From Hymenobacter sp. H14-R3 (GTDB lineage: Bacteria > Bacteroidota > Bacteroidia > Cytophagales > Hymenobacteraceae): 64,000 bases of DNA. Below the pieces are notes generated by a model. It was not told where the DNA came from. It was given only the letters and a program-made list of their open reading frames with translations, and made no database searches. A program made the translations under genes and the position numbers. How positions within the stretch are numbered: the stretch's first letter is position 1; every line of letters starts with the position of its first letter. The stretch covers positions 23,451 through 87,450 of the forward strand of contig NZ_JASITD010000021.1 in NCBI RefSeq assembly GCF_030063445.1, read 5' to 3'. This document shows, piece by piece, positions 7,618 to 15,964 of the stretch.

Positions 7618-8406
7618 GGCCGTGAGGCGGGGCTCGGCCACGGCGGCGGCGGCCATTATCTCACTGATAACCACGGGCTTGAGCTGGCCGGGGTAGCACA
7701 GGTCGGTGATGACGGACACGGCCAGCACGGGCAACCCCATGTGGCGGGCGGCAATAACCTCGGGCACCGTGCTCATGCCCACGGCATCGGCCCCGATGGT
7801 ACGCAGGTAGCGGTACTCGGCGGGGGTTTCGAGCATGGGGCCGGGCGCGGCCACGTACACGCCGCGCTGCGTGGTGCTGCCGTAGCCCAGGGCCACGGCG
7901 GCGGCACGCGCACGGGCCAGCAAATCAGCATCATACGGCGCAAACATATCGGGGAAGCGCGGGCCCAGCTCATCCAGGTTGGGGCCGATGAGCGGGTTGC
8001 CGGGCAGCAGGTTGATGTGGTCGTCGATGAGCATCAAATCCGACAGCGCAAACTCGGGATTTAGCCCACCAGCCGCGTTGCTCACGAATAACTGACTGAT
8101 GCCTAGCAGCTTGAGCACGCGCACGGGTAGCACTACCTGCTGCATGGTGTAGCCCTCGTAGTAGTGAAAGCGGCCTTGCAGCACGGCTACCTTGTGGCCG
8201 GCCAGCGTGCCCAGCAGCAGGCGGCCGGCGTGGCTCTCCACCGTCGAGAGCGGGAAATTGGGAATATCGGCGTAGTTGATTTCAAATTCTACCTCAACCT
8301 CGCGGGCCAGCGCGCCCAGGCCGGTGCCGAGAATGATGCCCGTAGTAGGTTGGAAATTAGCAGAATGGGCCTGAATATAGGCGGCGGCTTCTTGAATGGC
8401 TTGCAT
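7591..8406 (-). CDS. Purine nucleoside phosphorylase (trimeric type)
   Basis: A 271-residue PNP/MTAP family enzyme that cleaves purine nucleosides with phosphate to base plus ribose-1-phosphate in the salvage pathway. Phosphate-loop GTGLG is at 27-31, SHAGRL at 58-63, GRFHYYEG at 78-85, NAAGG at 110-114, LETPAE at 192-197 (Glu193 contacts the base) and GMSTVPE at 210-216. The base-contacting position that is Asn243 in the human enzyme is Asp here (SVITDLC, Asp235). In human PNP an Asn243Asp change is known to admit adenosine, so broader base use is possible (inference). The gene is convergent with the YgjP gene, and the two 3' ends overlap by 27 nt. Confidence 0.92.
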   Translation of the reverse strand: MQAIQEAAAYIQAHSANFQPTTGIILGTGLGALAREVEVEFEINYADIPNFPLSTVESHAGRLLLGTLAGHKVAVLQGRFHYYEGYTMQQVVLPVRVLKLLGISQLFVSNAAGGLNPEFALSDLMLIDDHINLLPGNPLIGPNLDELGPRFPDMFAPYDADLLARARAAAVALGYGSTTQRGVYVAAPGPMLETPAEYRYLRTIGADAVGMSTVPEVIAARHMGLPVLAVSVITDLCYPGQLKPVVISEIMAAAAVAEPRLTALMKALLAG

Positions 8407-8448
8407 TGGGAGAGTAATCAGATTGAGTGTTTACGCGAAAATTATAAA

Positions 8449-8551
8449 AGAACGTCATGCTGAGCTTGTCGAAGCATCTCTACCACGCCGCGGGGGTCAC
8501 CGACTCAAACGGCGTGGTAGAGATGCTTCGACAAGCTCAGCATGACGTTCT
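8449..8551. repeat. REP-like palindrome, GAACGTCATGCTGAGCTTG family, copy 1
   Basis: Perfect 42-nt arms (8449-8490 and 8510-8551) around a 19-nt loop, sharing the core CGTCATGCTGAGCTTGTCG with copies at 10483 and 15831. It lies between the M1 peptidase stop and the PNP start, both read leftward. It could shape mRNA ends or act as a mobile REP. Confidence 0.88.
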
Positions 8552-8570
8552 ATAACAAGTACTTATGACT

Positions 8571-10460
8571 TTACTGCGCCGTCAGACGGTCGTTGCTGGG
8601 GTCGGCATCCATGTAAAGGCCGTGGTCAAGGGCCACGGCCTGCACCACCTTGCCGGCCGGAATAACGAAGCTGGCCTGCTGCTGGTTGGCGCGCCAGATG
8701 TCGGCCGAGCGGTGCAGGGTTTCGGTGCTGCCGTCGGCGTAGGTCACTTTCAGGTCGACGGGCACGGCGAAGCCACCCACGTTTTTGAGGGATACCGTAG
8801 TGCCCTTGGCCGTTTTATCTAGTTTACTGATAGCCAAGTCAATATAGCCGTTGCTGAAAAACCAGTTGTTGAAAAACCACGTCAGGTCCTGGCCCGAGGC
8901 GTTGCTCATCGAGTTAAAATAATCCCACGGAATGGGGTGCTTGCCGTGCCAGCGGTCCATGTAGGCGTGCAGGCATTTCTTGAACAGCTCATCGCCCAGC
9001 ATGTCCTTGAGGGCCAGGTAGCTAAGCGACGCTTTGCCGTAGGAGTTGTTGCCGTAGCCCGCCCTCAGCTCGCTGCTGGGCGTGATAACGGGCAGGTCCT
9101 CGGCCGTAGACCGGTCATTTATCCAGCGGTTTACCCGAAACTTGCGGTAGAACTCGTCGGCCGCCGCCACGCCGTTTTCGGCCCGCCCAATGAGCAGCTC
9201 AAACGTGGTGGCCCAGCCCTCGTCCATGAAGGCATAGCGGCTCTCATTGATGCCCATGTAGAACGGGAAATACGTGTGGGCGATTTCGTGGTCCTGCACC
9301 AGCTGCGCGAATTGCAGGTCTTTCTGGGGGCTGTCGTTCACCATCATGGGGTATTCCATGTCGGCAAAGCCCTGGATGACCGTCATTTTCGGGAACGGGT
9401 AGGGCACGCCCGGCCAGTTGCGCGAAAACCAGCTGAGCGCGTTCTGGCTGAACTTGACGGACGAGCGAAAATCGACCGTCGAGTCGGCGTAGGCGGCCTG
9501 CACGCTGGCCCGGCGCTTGGTGGCGGGGTCCACGATTACGCTGGCCGCGTCCCACACGTAGTGGTCGCTGAAGGCCAGGGTCACGTCCGAAATGTCGTCG
9601 GCCTTCCACACCCAGGTGTTGAAGGGCTGCTGGGCGGTGATGTTTTTCTTGGCCAAATCAGCGGCCGTGGCGATGTGCATAATCGCCTCGCTCGTCATCG
9701 ATTTGTCCAGCTTCTTGGCGAAGGCGGGTTGCAACACCTGCTTCGGGTTTTGGAGCGTGCCGGTGGCCCACACAATGTAGTTGGCCGGCACCTTCACGCG
9801 CAACGTGTAGTTGTTGAAGTCGTTATAAAATTCCTTGCTATCCACAAACGGCAGACGGTCCCAGCCGTTGTAGTCGTCGTACACCGCGATGCGCGGGTAG
9901 AAGTAGGCCAGGAAGAACGTCGTTTTATCCAACATGCCTTCGCGCCCGCTTTCCAGCGAAATGGGGAAATGCCAGGCAAACGACAGCCGCACCGAGTCGT
10001 GGGGCGCCAGGGCCTTGGGCAGCGCAATGGTTTGGGCAGTGGCTGCCCCGCGCCCGTTGTAGGGCCGCGCCTGCCCGCCCACGGCAAACGAGTCGATGGC
10101 CACGCCGGTGGTCAGGTAGTCGGGCGAGGCGTCGCCGTCGCGGGACACGCCGGGCTTATGAATATTCTGGATAAGCCGAATAACCAGGCTCTTCAGCGTA
10201 TCGGGGCTGTTGTTGAAATACGTAATTGTTTCACGCCCCTTGATGTCGCGGGCGGGCGGCGCGGCCTGCACCGTGATATTGTAGCGGGCCGTGTTTTGCC
10301 AGTATTTGGGGCCGGGCCGGCCGTCGGCGGCGCGGGTGCCTTTGTCAAACGCCCGCTTGATGTCGCGGGGCTGGTAGAGGGTGGTTTGAGCGGTGGCCGT
10401 GTGGGCGAGGCCGGCCAGCGCAAAGGCGCTGACAGCCAGGCGAAAAGATGGGGTTTTCAT
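8571..10460 (-). CDS. Secreted M1 family metallopeptidase
   Basis: A 629-residue zinc aminopeptidase-like protein. The ATG at 10458-10460 gives a clean signal peptide (MKTPSFRLAVSAFALAGLAH, cleavage near TATAQ). The N-terminal beta-saddle domain precedes the catalytic domain with HEIAH at 391-395 and the third zinc ligand Glu414 (FMDEGWATTFE), matching HEXXH-X18-E. DMEYPMM a little upstream stands where family members have GxMEN, so exopeptidase specificity is uncertain. The C-terminal SNGYIDLAISKLDK region resembles the Ig-like end domain. Expected in the periplasm or outside. A longer in-frame start at 10490 falls inside a REP palindrome and is rejected. Confidence 0.9.
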   Translation of the reverse strand: MKTPSFRLAVSAFALAGLAHTATAQTTLYQPRDIKRAFDKGTRAADGRPGPKYWQNTARYNITVQAAPPARDIKGRETITYFNNSPDTLKSLVIRLIQNIHKPGVSRDGDASPDYLTTGVAIDSFAVGGQARPYNGRGAATAQTIALPKALAPHDSVRLSFAWHFPISLESGREGMLDKTTFFLAYFYPRIAVYDDYNGWDRLPFVDSKEFYNDFNNYTLRVKVPANYIVWATGTLQNPKQVLQPAFAKKLDKSMTSEAIMHIATAADLAKKNITAQQPFNTWVWKADDISDVTLAFSDHYVWDAASVIVDPATKRRASVQAAYADSTVDFRSSVKFSQNALSWFSRNWPGVPYPFPKMTVIQGFADMEYPMMVNDSPQKDLQFAQLVQDHEIAHTYFPFYMGINESRYAFMDEGWATTFELLIGRAENGVAAADEFYRKFRVNRWINDRSTAEDLPVITPSSELRAGYGNNSYGKASLSYLALKDMLGDELFKKCLHAYMDRWHGKHPIPWDYFNSMSNASGQDLTWFFNNWFFSNGYIDLAISKLDKTAKGTTVSLKNVGGFAVPVDLKVTYADGSTETLHRSADIWRANQQQASFVIPAGKVVQAVALDHGLYMDADPSNDRLTAQ

Positions 10461-10482
10461 GTAGGAATCAGGGTTAATCCAG

Positions 10483-10581
10483 AACGTCATGCTGAGCTTG
10501 CCGAAGCATCTCTACCACGCCAGTAGGGTTGGTAACCCCAGCGGCGTGGTAGAGATGCTTCGGCAAGCTCAGCATGACGTT
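10483..10581. repeat. REP-like palindrome, GAACGTCATGCTGAGCTTG family, copy 2
   Basis: Perfect 39-nt arms (10483-10521, 10543-10581) with a 21-nt loop. Located between sppA (stop at 10602) and the start of the M1 peptidase, both on the minus strand. Differs from copy 1 by CTTGCCG in place of CTTGTCG, with the compensating change in the other arm. Confidence 0.88.
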
Positions 10582-10601
10582 TTATTTTACTTATTAGTCA
10601 A

Positions 10602-12371
10602 TTACTTGATTTCCAGCTCATACGGCAGGCGGGCTTGCACGCCGCGCATCTGCATAAGCTGCTGGTACTGGCGCACGGCCGGGTAAAGCGGGCCCAGCTT
10701 GGCTTGCAGCAGGCGGGCCTCGGCGGCGGCCTGCTCGTCCTCATCGCCGCCGGTGAAGCGGCCGAAGAACTTCTCCACCGCTGATTTCTGGCGCGGCAGG
10801 CGCTGCACGTTGTAGTCGTCGCCCTTGAGGTGGGCGCGGGCAGCCGCGATTTTCAGCGCGTCCTCATACGAGCCCAGCACATCGACCAGGCCGATTTCCT
10901 TACCCTCGGTGCCGCTCCACACGCGGCCCGAGGCAATGCGGCGCAGCTTCTCGACCGGCATGTGGCGGCCCAGGGCGGCCTTGCTGGTGAAGTCGGCGTA
11001 AATCTCGTTCACCGCTTGCTGCATCTGCTGCTTCTCGTAGGGCGAGAGGGCGCGGGTGATGGTGGGCAGGTCGGAGAACTTGCCGGTAGTGACGCGGTCC
11101 ACGGTAATGCCCAGTTTATCAGCTAGTAAGGGCTGAATATTGGGCAGCACGCCGAATACGCCGATGCTGCCCGTGATGCTGTTGGGGTGAGCCACAATGG
11201 TGTCGCAGGCCATGGCGATGTAGTAGCCGCCGCTGGCCGCCACGTCGCTCATACTGGCGATAATGGGCTTTACTTTCTTGGTGAGCAGCACTTCGCGGTA
11301 AATAATGTCGGAGGCCAGCGACGAGCCGCCCGGCGAGTTGATGCGCAGCACTACGGCCTTCACCTTGTCGTCGAGCCGCACCTTGCGGATGGCCTCGGCA
11401 AACTTGTCGCTGCCGATGTTATCGTCGGAGCCCCGGCCGCTTACGATGTCGCCTTCGGCGTAGATAACGGCGATGCGGTTGCCGCTGGTGCTGCCTTCGT
11501 CGGTTTTGTTGTTGTTCTGGTAGTCGCTCAGGCTCACGAGGCTGGGCTTTTTATCGGCCTTCACGCCCAGCTTGTTACGCAGGTAATCCTGCACTTCGTC
11601 GTAGTAGCCGAGCTTGGTCACGAGGTGCAGTCGCAGGGCATCCTTGGCGTTGTGCACCAGCATCGAGTCGGAGATAACGTGCAGGCGGGGCACCGCAATC
11701 TGCCGGCTCTTGGCTACTTGCCCAATCATGTGGTTGTTGAGCGAGTTGAGGTACGACACCGTTTGGTAGCGGGCCGAGTCGGAGAAGTTTTCGCGGAAAA
11801 ACGGCTCTACGGCGCTCTTAAAGGAGCCCACCCGGAAGATGTAGGGCTCAATGCCCGCCTTGTCGAACAGCCGCTTGTAGAACATCACCTCCGAGCTGAG
11901 GCCGTTGAACTCCAGCGTGCCCTGCGGATTCAGGTAAATCTCGTTGGCAACTGACGAAAGGTAGTAGCTTTTTTCGGAGGCGATTTCGTGGTACGCCACG
12001 ATAAATTTGCCGCTCTTTTTGAAGTCGAGCAGCGCGTCGCGCACTTCCTCCAGCGAGGCCATGCCGCCCTGCACCAGCTCCAGGTTGAGCAGGATGCCCT
12101 TGATATCGCCGTCGGCTTTGGCCCGGCGGATAACTTCCTTCAGCCCTACCAGCCCGATGGTGGAGCCGCTACTGCTCAACAGGTCAGCGCTTTCCTTACG
12201 TTCTGAAATCGGCTTGTCGAGCTTCAGCTCCAGCACCGAGTTGCTGGCCACGGGCTTATCGGAGCTGCTGCCAAGAGCCGCGCCCAGCCCAACCAGCAGC
12301 ACAACGCCCAGCAACGAAAACACCAGCAAGCCCACCAGGGTGGCCAGCACAAACTTAAAAAATTGTCCCAT
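10602..12371 (-). CDS. sppA: Signal peptide peptidase SppA, long (67 kDa) type
   Basis: A 589-residue inner-membrane serine protease that degrades cleaved signal peptides. The N-terminus is one long hydrophobic anchor (residues about 5-33). Two tandem ClpP-like domains follow: the first contains GSFKSAVEPFF, supplying the general-base lysine, and the second contains DVAASGGYYIA, supplying the nucleophilic serine. This is the split catalytic dyad of the long form. SPGGSS and GSIGVFG turns of the second domain are intact. Length fits the E. coli-type enzyme rather than the short archaeal or Bacillus type. It starts at ATG 12371, immediately beside one arm of a large inverted repeat. Confidence 0.95.
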   Translation of the reverse strand: MGQFFKFVLATLVGLLVFSLLGVVLLVGLGAALGSSSDKPVASNSVLELKLDKPISERKESADLLSSSGSTIGLVGLKEVIRRAKADGDIKGILLNLELVQGGMASLEEVRDALLDFKKSGKFIVAYHEIASEKSYYLSSVANEIYLNPQGTLEFNGLSSEVMFYKRLFDKAGIEPYIFRVGSFKSAVEPFFRENFSDSARYQTVSYLNSLNNHMIGQVAKSRQIAVPRLHVISDSMLVHNAKDALRLHLVTKLGYYDEVQDYLRNKLGVKADKKPSLVSLSDYQNNNKTDEGSTSGNRIAVIYAEGDIVSGRGSDDNIGSDKFAEAIRKVRLDDKVKAVVLRINSPGGSSLASDIIYREVLLTKKVKPIIASMSDVAASGGYYIAMACDTIVAHPNSITGSIGVFGVLPNIQPLLADKLGITVDRVTTGKFSDLPTITRALSPYEKQQMQQAVNEIYADFTSKAALGRHMPVEKLRRIASGRVWSGTEGKEIGLVDVLGSYEDALKIAAARAHLKGDDYNVQRLPRQKSAVEKFFGRFTGGDEDEQAAAEARLLQAKLGPLYPAVRQYQQLMQMRGVQARLPYELEIK

Positions 12372-12373
12372 AA

Positions 12374-12634
12374 AATCGCAGATTTAGACAGATTGCGCGG
12401 ATTTCGCTGATTCGAATGGCGCGGCTGGCTGGTTAGTTAAAAATCGTGACAAGATACATGCCTGCCTTGGCGACGCGGGCTGGCGGAGCGCTTTGCGTGG
12501 TATTTATCGGGGCAGCCAGCGCGGCATTACACTTGGCTAACGCTACTCCGTCCCAGCCACCGCAAACTCTGCGCGGAACACAGCCGCGCCATTCGAATCA
12601 GCGAAATCCGCGCAATCTGTCTAAATCTGCGATT
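12374..12634. repeat. Large perfect inverted repeat, 54-nt arms
   Basis: Arms 12374-12427 and 12581-12634 are exact reverse complements, enclosing 153 nt with no recognisable gene. The element fills the whole gap between sppA and rarA. It carries CGCAGATTT and GCGGATTTCGC wording also seen at 5890. The spacer could be a non-autonomous insertion, but no target duplication is evident. Confidence 0.88.
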
Positions 12635-12645
12635 AAGGCTGCGAT

Positions 12646-13938
12646 TTAATACGCGTACTTCTCCTGCCACCACTCGCGCAGGCGCTCCCGTATTTTGGCC
12701 TCGGCGGGGTTGTCGCCGGGGTCGTAGTAGCGGGTGCCGCTGAGGGCATCGGGCATGAATTCCTGGTAGGCGAAGTTGCCCGCGGCGTTGTGCGAATACT
12801 GGTAGGCCTGGCCGTAGCCCAGCTCCTTGAGCAGCTTGGTGGGGGCGTTGCGCAGCGGCACCGGCACGGGGTGCACGCCCTGCGCGCGCACCTGCGCCTG
12901 CGCCGCCCGAATGGCCGTGTAGGCCGCGTTGCTCTTGGGCGAAGTAGCCAGGTAAATAACTGTCTGCGAGAGAATTAAATCTGACTCGGGAATCCCGATA
13001 ACGGTGCAGGCCTGGAAGCAGCTCTGGGCCAGCAGCAGGGCATTGGGGTTGGCGTTGCCGATGTCTTCGGAAGACAAAATGAGCAGACGACGGGCGATGA
13101 ATTTCACGTCCTCGCCGCCTTCCAGCATCACGGCCAGGTAGTAGAGCGCCGCGTTGGGGTCGGAGCCGCGAATGCTTTTGATAAAGGCCGAAATCACGTC
13201 GTAGTGCATCTCGCCGCCTTTGTCGTAGCGGGCCAGTGGGCGCTGGGCGGTGAGCTGCACGGCGGCATCGGTGAGCTGCACGCGGCCGGCGGCATCGGGC
13301 GGGGTGCTTTGCACCACCAGCTCCAGCAGGCCCAGCAGCTTGCGCGCATCGCCGCCGCTGAGGGCCAGCAGGGCGTGGTCCTCCACCACATCAACGGGAA
13401 TTTTGCGCAGCATCTCATCCTCGGCCAGGGCGCGGCGCACTATTTCGCGCAGCGTGTCGGCGCTCAGCGCCTCCAGCGTATAGACCTGGCAGCGTGAGAG
13501 TAAGGCCGGAATAACTTCGAACGACGGGTTTTCGGTAGTGGCCCCGATGAGCGTGACGGTGCCGTTCTCCACCGCGCCCAGCAGCGCATCCTGCTGCGCC
13601 TTGCTGAAGCGGTGTATCTCATCAATAAACAGCACGGTGCCGGTTTGCTTCTTGGCTCGCTCGATGATTTCGCGCACGTCTTTCACCCCGGCATTAATGG
13701 CCGAGAGCATGGCGAACGGTCGCTTCAACTCCTCGGCTAGCAGCAGGGCCAGGGTGGTTTTGCCCACGCCCGGTGGGCCCCACAGGATGAGCGAGGGCAG
13801 GCGGCCCGCGGCCAGGTAGCGGCGCAACACGCCGTTTTCGCCCAGCAGGTGGGTTTGGCCGGCGTAGTCTTGCAGGCGGCGCGGGCGGCGGCGCTCGGCC
13901 AAGGGCGCGGCGGTGGGGGTATCAAAAAGGGAAGCCAT
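12646..13938 (-). CDS. rarA: Replication-associated recombination protein A (AAA+ ATPase)
   Basis: A 430-residue RarA/MgsA/WRNIP1 clamp-loader-like ATPase that acts at stalled forks in the cytoplasm. ATG 13938 starts MASLFDTPTAAPLAERRRP, matching the family N-terminus. Walker A GPPGVGKT at 54-61, Walker B FIDEIHR at 104-110, sensor 1 ATTENPSFE, and the C-terminal tetramerisation region with SSEDIGNANP are all present. The frame stays open upstream across the divergent transporter gene, but that extension has no homology and runs through a palindrome, so it is rejected. It is divergent from the EamA transporter gene, with a palindrome in the shared 126-nt gap. Confidence 0.95.
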   Translation of the reverse strand: MASLFDTPTAAPLAERRRPRRLQDYAGQTHLLGENGVLRRYLAAGRLPSLILWGPPGVGKTTLALLLAEELKRPFAMLSAINAGVKDVREIIERAKKQTGTVLFIDEIHRFSKAQQDALLGAVENGTVTLIGATTENPSFEVIPALLSRCQVYTLEALSADTLREIVRRALAEDEMLRKIPVDVVEDHALLALSGGDARKLLGLLELVVQSTPPDAAGRVQLTDAAVQLTAQRPLARYDKGGEMHYDVISAFIKSIRGSDPNAALYYLAVMLEGGEDVKFIARRLLILSSEDIGNANPNALLLAQSCFQACTVIGIPESDLILSQTVIYLATSPKSNAAYTAIRAAQAQVRAQGVHPVPVPLRNAPTKLLKELGYGQAYQYSHNAAGNFAYQEFMPDALSGTRYYDPGDNPAEAKIRERLREWWQEKYAY

Positions 13939-13953
13939 AATGCGGAGTAACGG

Positions 13954-14050
13954 AAGTAGCGCGAACTTTGTGGCCCGCGGCTCGCGCGGGTCAACTTCAA
14001 GCTGCCAGCCACTTCTGACCCAAACGCGAACTACAAAGTTCGCGCTACTT
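13954..14050. repeat. Palindrome, AAGTAGCGCGAACTTT family, copy 1
   Basis: Arms 13954-13973 and 14031-14050 pair with one mismatch around 57 nt. It lies in the divergent promoter region of rarA and the EamA gene. Related elements sit at 14965 and 17270. Confidence 0.8.
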
Positions 14051-14064
14051 CGCGCCCCTCCCCT

Positions 14065-14970
14065 ATGGTTTCCAAATTTCGGCTGCACACGGCCCTGTTC
14101 TTGGTTTCGCTGATTTACGCGGCCACGTACAGCTTGGCTAAGGATATTATGCCGCTCTACATGCAGCCGCTGGGCATCGTGACGCTGCGCATTGCGGGGG
14201 CCTCGCTGTTTTTTGCCGTGGCCAAGCGGCTGGCCGCGCCGCACGAGCGCATCAGCGGGCGGGCCGACAATGTGCGGGCCATTTTGTGCGGCGTGCTGGG
14301 CATCGGGCTCAATCAGCTCTCCTTCTTCGCGGGTCTCAACCTGACTACGCCCATCAATGCCTCGCTGCTCCAAACCGTCTCGCCCATTGTGGTGGTGGTG
14401 GCCTCGGCGGTGCTGCTCAAGGATAAAATCACGCTGCCCAAGGTGGTGGGTATTTGCCTGGGCGCGGCCGGCGCGGCAGCCCTCATCCTGAGCCGGCCCA
14501 GCAACGGCGCGGTGCCGCAGGAGGCTTTCCTGGGCAACCTCTACTTGCTGCTCAACGCCACCGTGTTTGGCCTGTACCTGGTGCTGGTAGCGCCACTCAT
14601 GCGCAAGTACCACGCCTTCACGGTGTTGGCGCGCATCTTTATTGTGGGGGCAGTTATTGCCGTGCCGGTGGGCCTGCCGCAGGCCCTGGCGGCCGACTAC
14701 GCCAGCTTCCCGCTCTACATCTGGGGCGAGCTGGGGTACATGATTTTCTTCCTCACCATACTGGCTTACTTGCTGAATAACTGGGCGTTGAAGTACGCCA
14801 CGCCGGCGCTGCTGGGCGTGTACATCTACCTCCAGCCGGTGCTGGCCGTGGGCATCGCCGTGGCCACCGGCAAAGACCGCCTCACCCTGGATAAGGGCTG
14901 GCAGGCGGCCCTCATCTTCGTGGGCGTGTGGCTGGTGAGCCGTAAGCCCAGGGCGGCAGTGGTGAAGTAG
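14065..14970 (+). CDS. EamA/DMT superfamily transporter
   Basis: A 301-residue integral membrane protein with about ten hydrophobic segments arranged as two EamA repeats, the drug/metabolite transporter layout. Repeat one runs from LHTALFLVSLIYAATYSLAK to about residue 145 and contains the typical INASLLQTVSPIVVVVAS. Repeat two starts near 150 and ends with LLGVYIYLQPVLAVGIAVA and a GWQAALIFVGVWLVS helix. Such carriers export amino acids or other metabolites, but the substrate is not readable from sequence. The start is ATG 14065. The stop (14968-14970) lies inside the left arm of a palindrome, which probably serves as the transcript end. Confidence 0.9.
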   Translation: MVSKFRLHTALFLVSLIYAATYSLAKDIMPLYMQPLGIVTLRIAGASLFFAVAKRLAAPHERISGRADNVRAILCGVLGIGLNQLSFFAGLNLTTPINASLLQTVSPIVVVVASAVLLKDKITLPKVVGICLGAAGAAALILSRPSNGAVPQEAFLGNLYLLLNATVFGLYLVLVAPLMRKYHAFTVLARIFIVGAVIAVPVGLPQALAADYASFPLYIWGELGYMIFFLTILAYLLNNWALKYATPALLGVYIYLQPVLAVGIAVATGKDRLTLDKGWQAALIFVGVWLVSRKPRAAVVK

Positions 14971-15034
14971 CGCGGACTCTCAGTCCGCACATGGTGTAAC
15001 TCGTTCGTCCGCGGACTGAAAGTCCGCGCTACTT
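14965..15034. repeat. Palindrome at the EamA 3' end, AAGTAGCGCGGACT variant
   Basis: Arms 14965-14988 and 15011-15034 (24 nt, one mismatch) with a 22-nt loop. The left arm contains the EamA stop codon TAG. The outer AAGTAGCGCG is shared with the elements at 13954 and 17270, and the inner part differs. Confidence 0.82.
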
Positions 15035-15094
15035 TTTACCAACATTCTTCGCCTGTGGCCGTTTGCAAAGCCCATCCTTTGCTCAACCACCCGC

Positions 15095-15811
15095 ATGAAT
15101 TTTACTGGTAAGAATATCCTCCTCATCGGCGCTTCGTCCGGTATCGGGCTAGCCACGGCGCAGCTGCTGCACGCTGGCGGCGCTACGCTGTTCACCGCCT
15201 CACGCCACCTCTCCGAGGAGCTGGCCGCCCTCGGCACCACCCAGATTACCTACGACGCCACCCAGCCCATCGGCACGGCCTTCGACGCGCTGCCCGAGGT
15301 GCTGCACGGCCTCGTGTACTGCCCCGGCTCCATCAAGCTGCGCCCTTTTGAGCGCGTGCCGCTCGATGATTTTCGCAGCGATTTCGAGCTGAACGTGCTC
15401 GGCGCAGTGCAGGCGCTGCAAGCCACCGCCAAGCGCCTCAAAAAGGCCGAGGGCGGCGCTAGCGTGGTATTGTTCAGCACGGTAGCCGCGGCCGTGGGCA
15501 TGAGCTTCCACACCAGCATTGCCACCGCCAAGGCGGCTATCGAGGGCCTCACCCGCGCCCTGGCTGCCGAGTATGCCGCCAGCGGGCTGCGCGTCAACTG
15601 CCTGGCCCCCAGCCTCACCGATACGCCGCTGGCCGCCGCCCTGCTCAACACCCCCGAAAAAGCCGAGGCCGGCGCCAAGCGCCACCCCTTGCAGCGCGTG
15701 GGCCAGCCCGCCGACCTGGCCAACATGGCCGCCTTCCTCCTCTCCGACCAGGCCACCTTCATCACGGGCCAGGTGCTGGCCGTGGATGGTGGCATGGGCA
15801 AGTTGAAGTAG
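15095..15811 (+). CDS. Divergent SDR family protein lacking the catalytic tyrosine
   Basis: A 238-residue Rossmann-fold short-chain dehydrogenase relative. The cofactor loop GASSGIG (12-18) is intact, as are LNVLGA (99-104), a serine in FSTVA (Ser128) and the terminal FITGQVLAVDGGM. At the YxxxK site only the lysine survives (Lys146, in HTSIATAKAA). The residue four before it is Ile142 instead of Tyr. Conventional hydride transfer by the Tyr/Lys/Ser triad is therefore doubtful. A cofactor-binding or regulatory role, or an alternative proton donor such as His139, is possible (inference). It is followed by photolyase, TetR and ABC1-kinase genes on the same strand. Confidence 0.85.
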   Translation: MNFTGKNILLIGASSGIGLATAQLLHAGGATLFTASRHLSEELAALGTTQITYDATQPIGTAFDALPEVLHGLVYCPGSIKLRPFERVPLDDFRSDFELNVLGAVQALQATAKRLKKAEGGASVVLFSTVAAAVGMSFHTSIATAKAAIEGLTRALAAEYAASGLRVNCLAPSLTDTPLAAALLNTPEKAEAGAKRHPLQRVGQPADLANMAAFLLSDQATFITGQVLAVDGGMGKLK

Positions 15812-15830
15812 GAGAACTTAGCATTTAAAT

Positions 15831-15946
15831 AAGAACGTCATGCTGAGCTTGCCGAAGCATCGCGCGTGGGGTTGTAATCAATACCGTTAAACGATTGAGT
15901 TACTACCCCGCGCGCGATGCTTCGGCAAGCTCAGCATGACGTTCTT
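15831..15946. repeat. REP-like palindrome, GAACGTCATGCTGAGCTTG family, copy 3
   Basis: Arms 15831-15871 and 15906-15946 pair with one mismatch. The outer part is the same core as copies 1 and 2, while the inner part (CGCGCG then GGGG) is different. It lies between the SDR stop and the photolyase start. Confidence 0.85.
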
Positions 15947-15964
15947 TACAAAGAACTTAAACCC

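Noticed and set aside
8937..10526. A 529-codon open frame on the plus strand opposite the M1 peptidase gene
   Set aside because: It is antisense to a clear HEXXH peptidase and has a composition typical of shadow frames in GC-rich genes, with no motif of its own.
13939..14613. N-terminal extension of RarA by about 225 residues
   Set aside because: It would run through a palindrome and antisense to the EamA transporter; family members begin at the MASLFD-type start used here.
15917..15964. Earlier start for the photolyase
   Set aside because: The added residues are encoded by a REP palindrome; the MKITLFWHRRDLR start matches the family.
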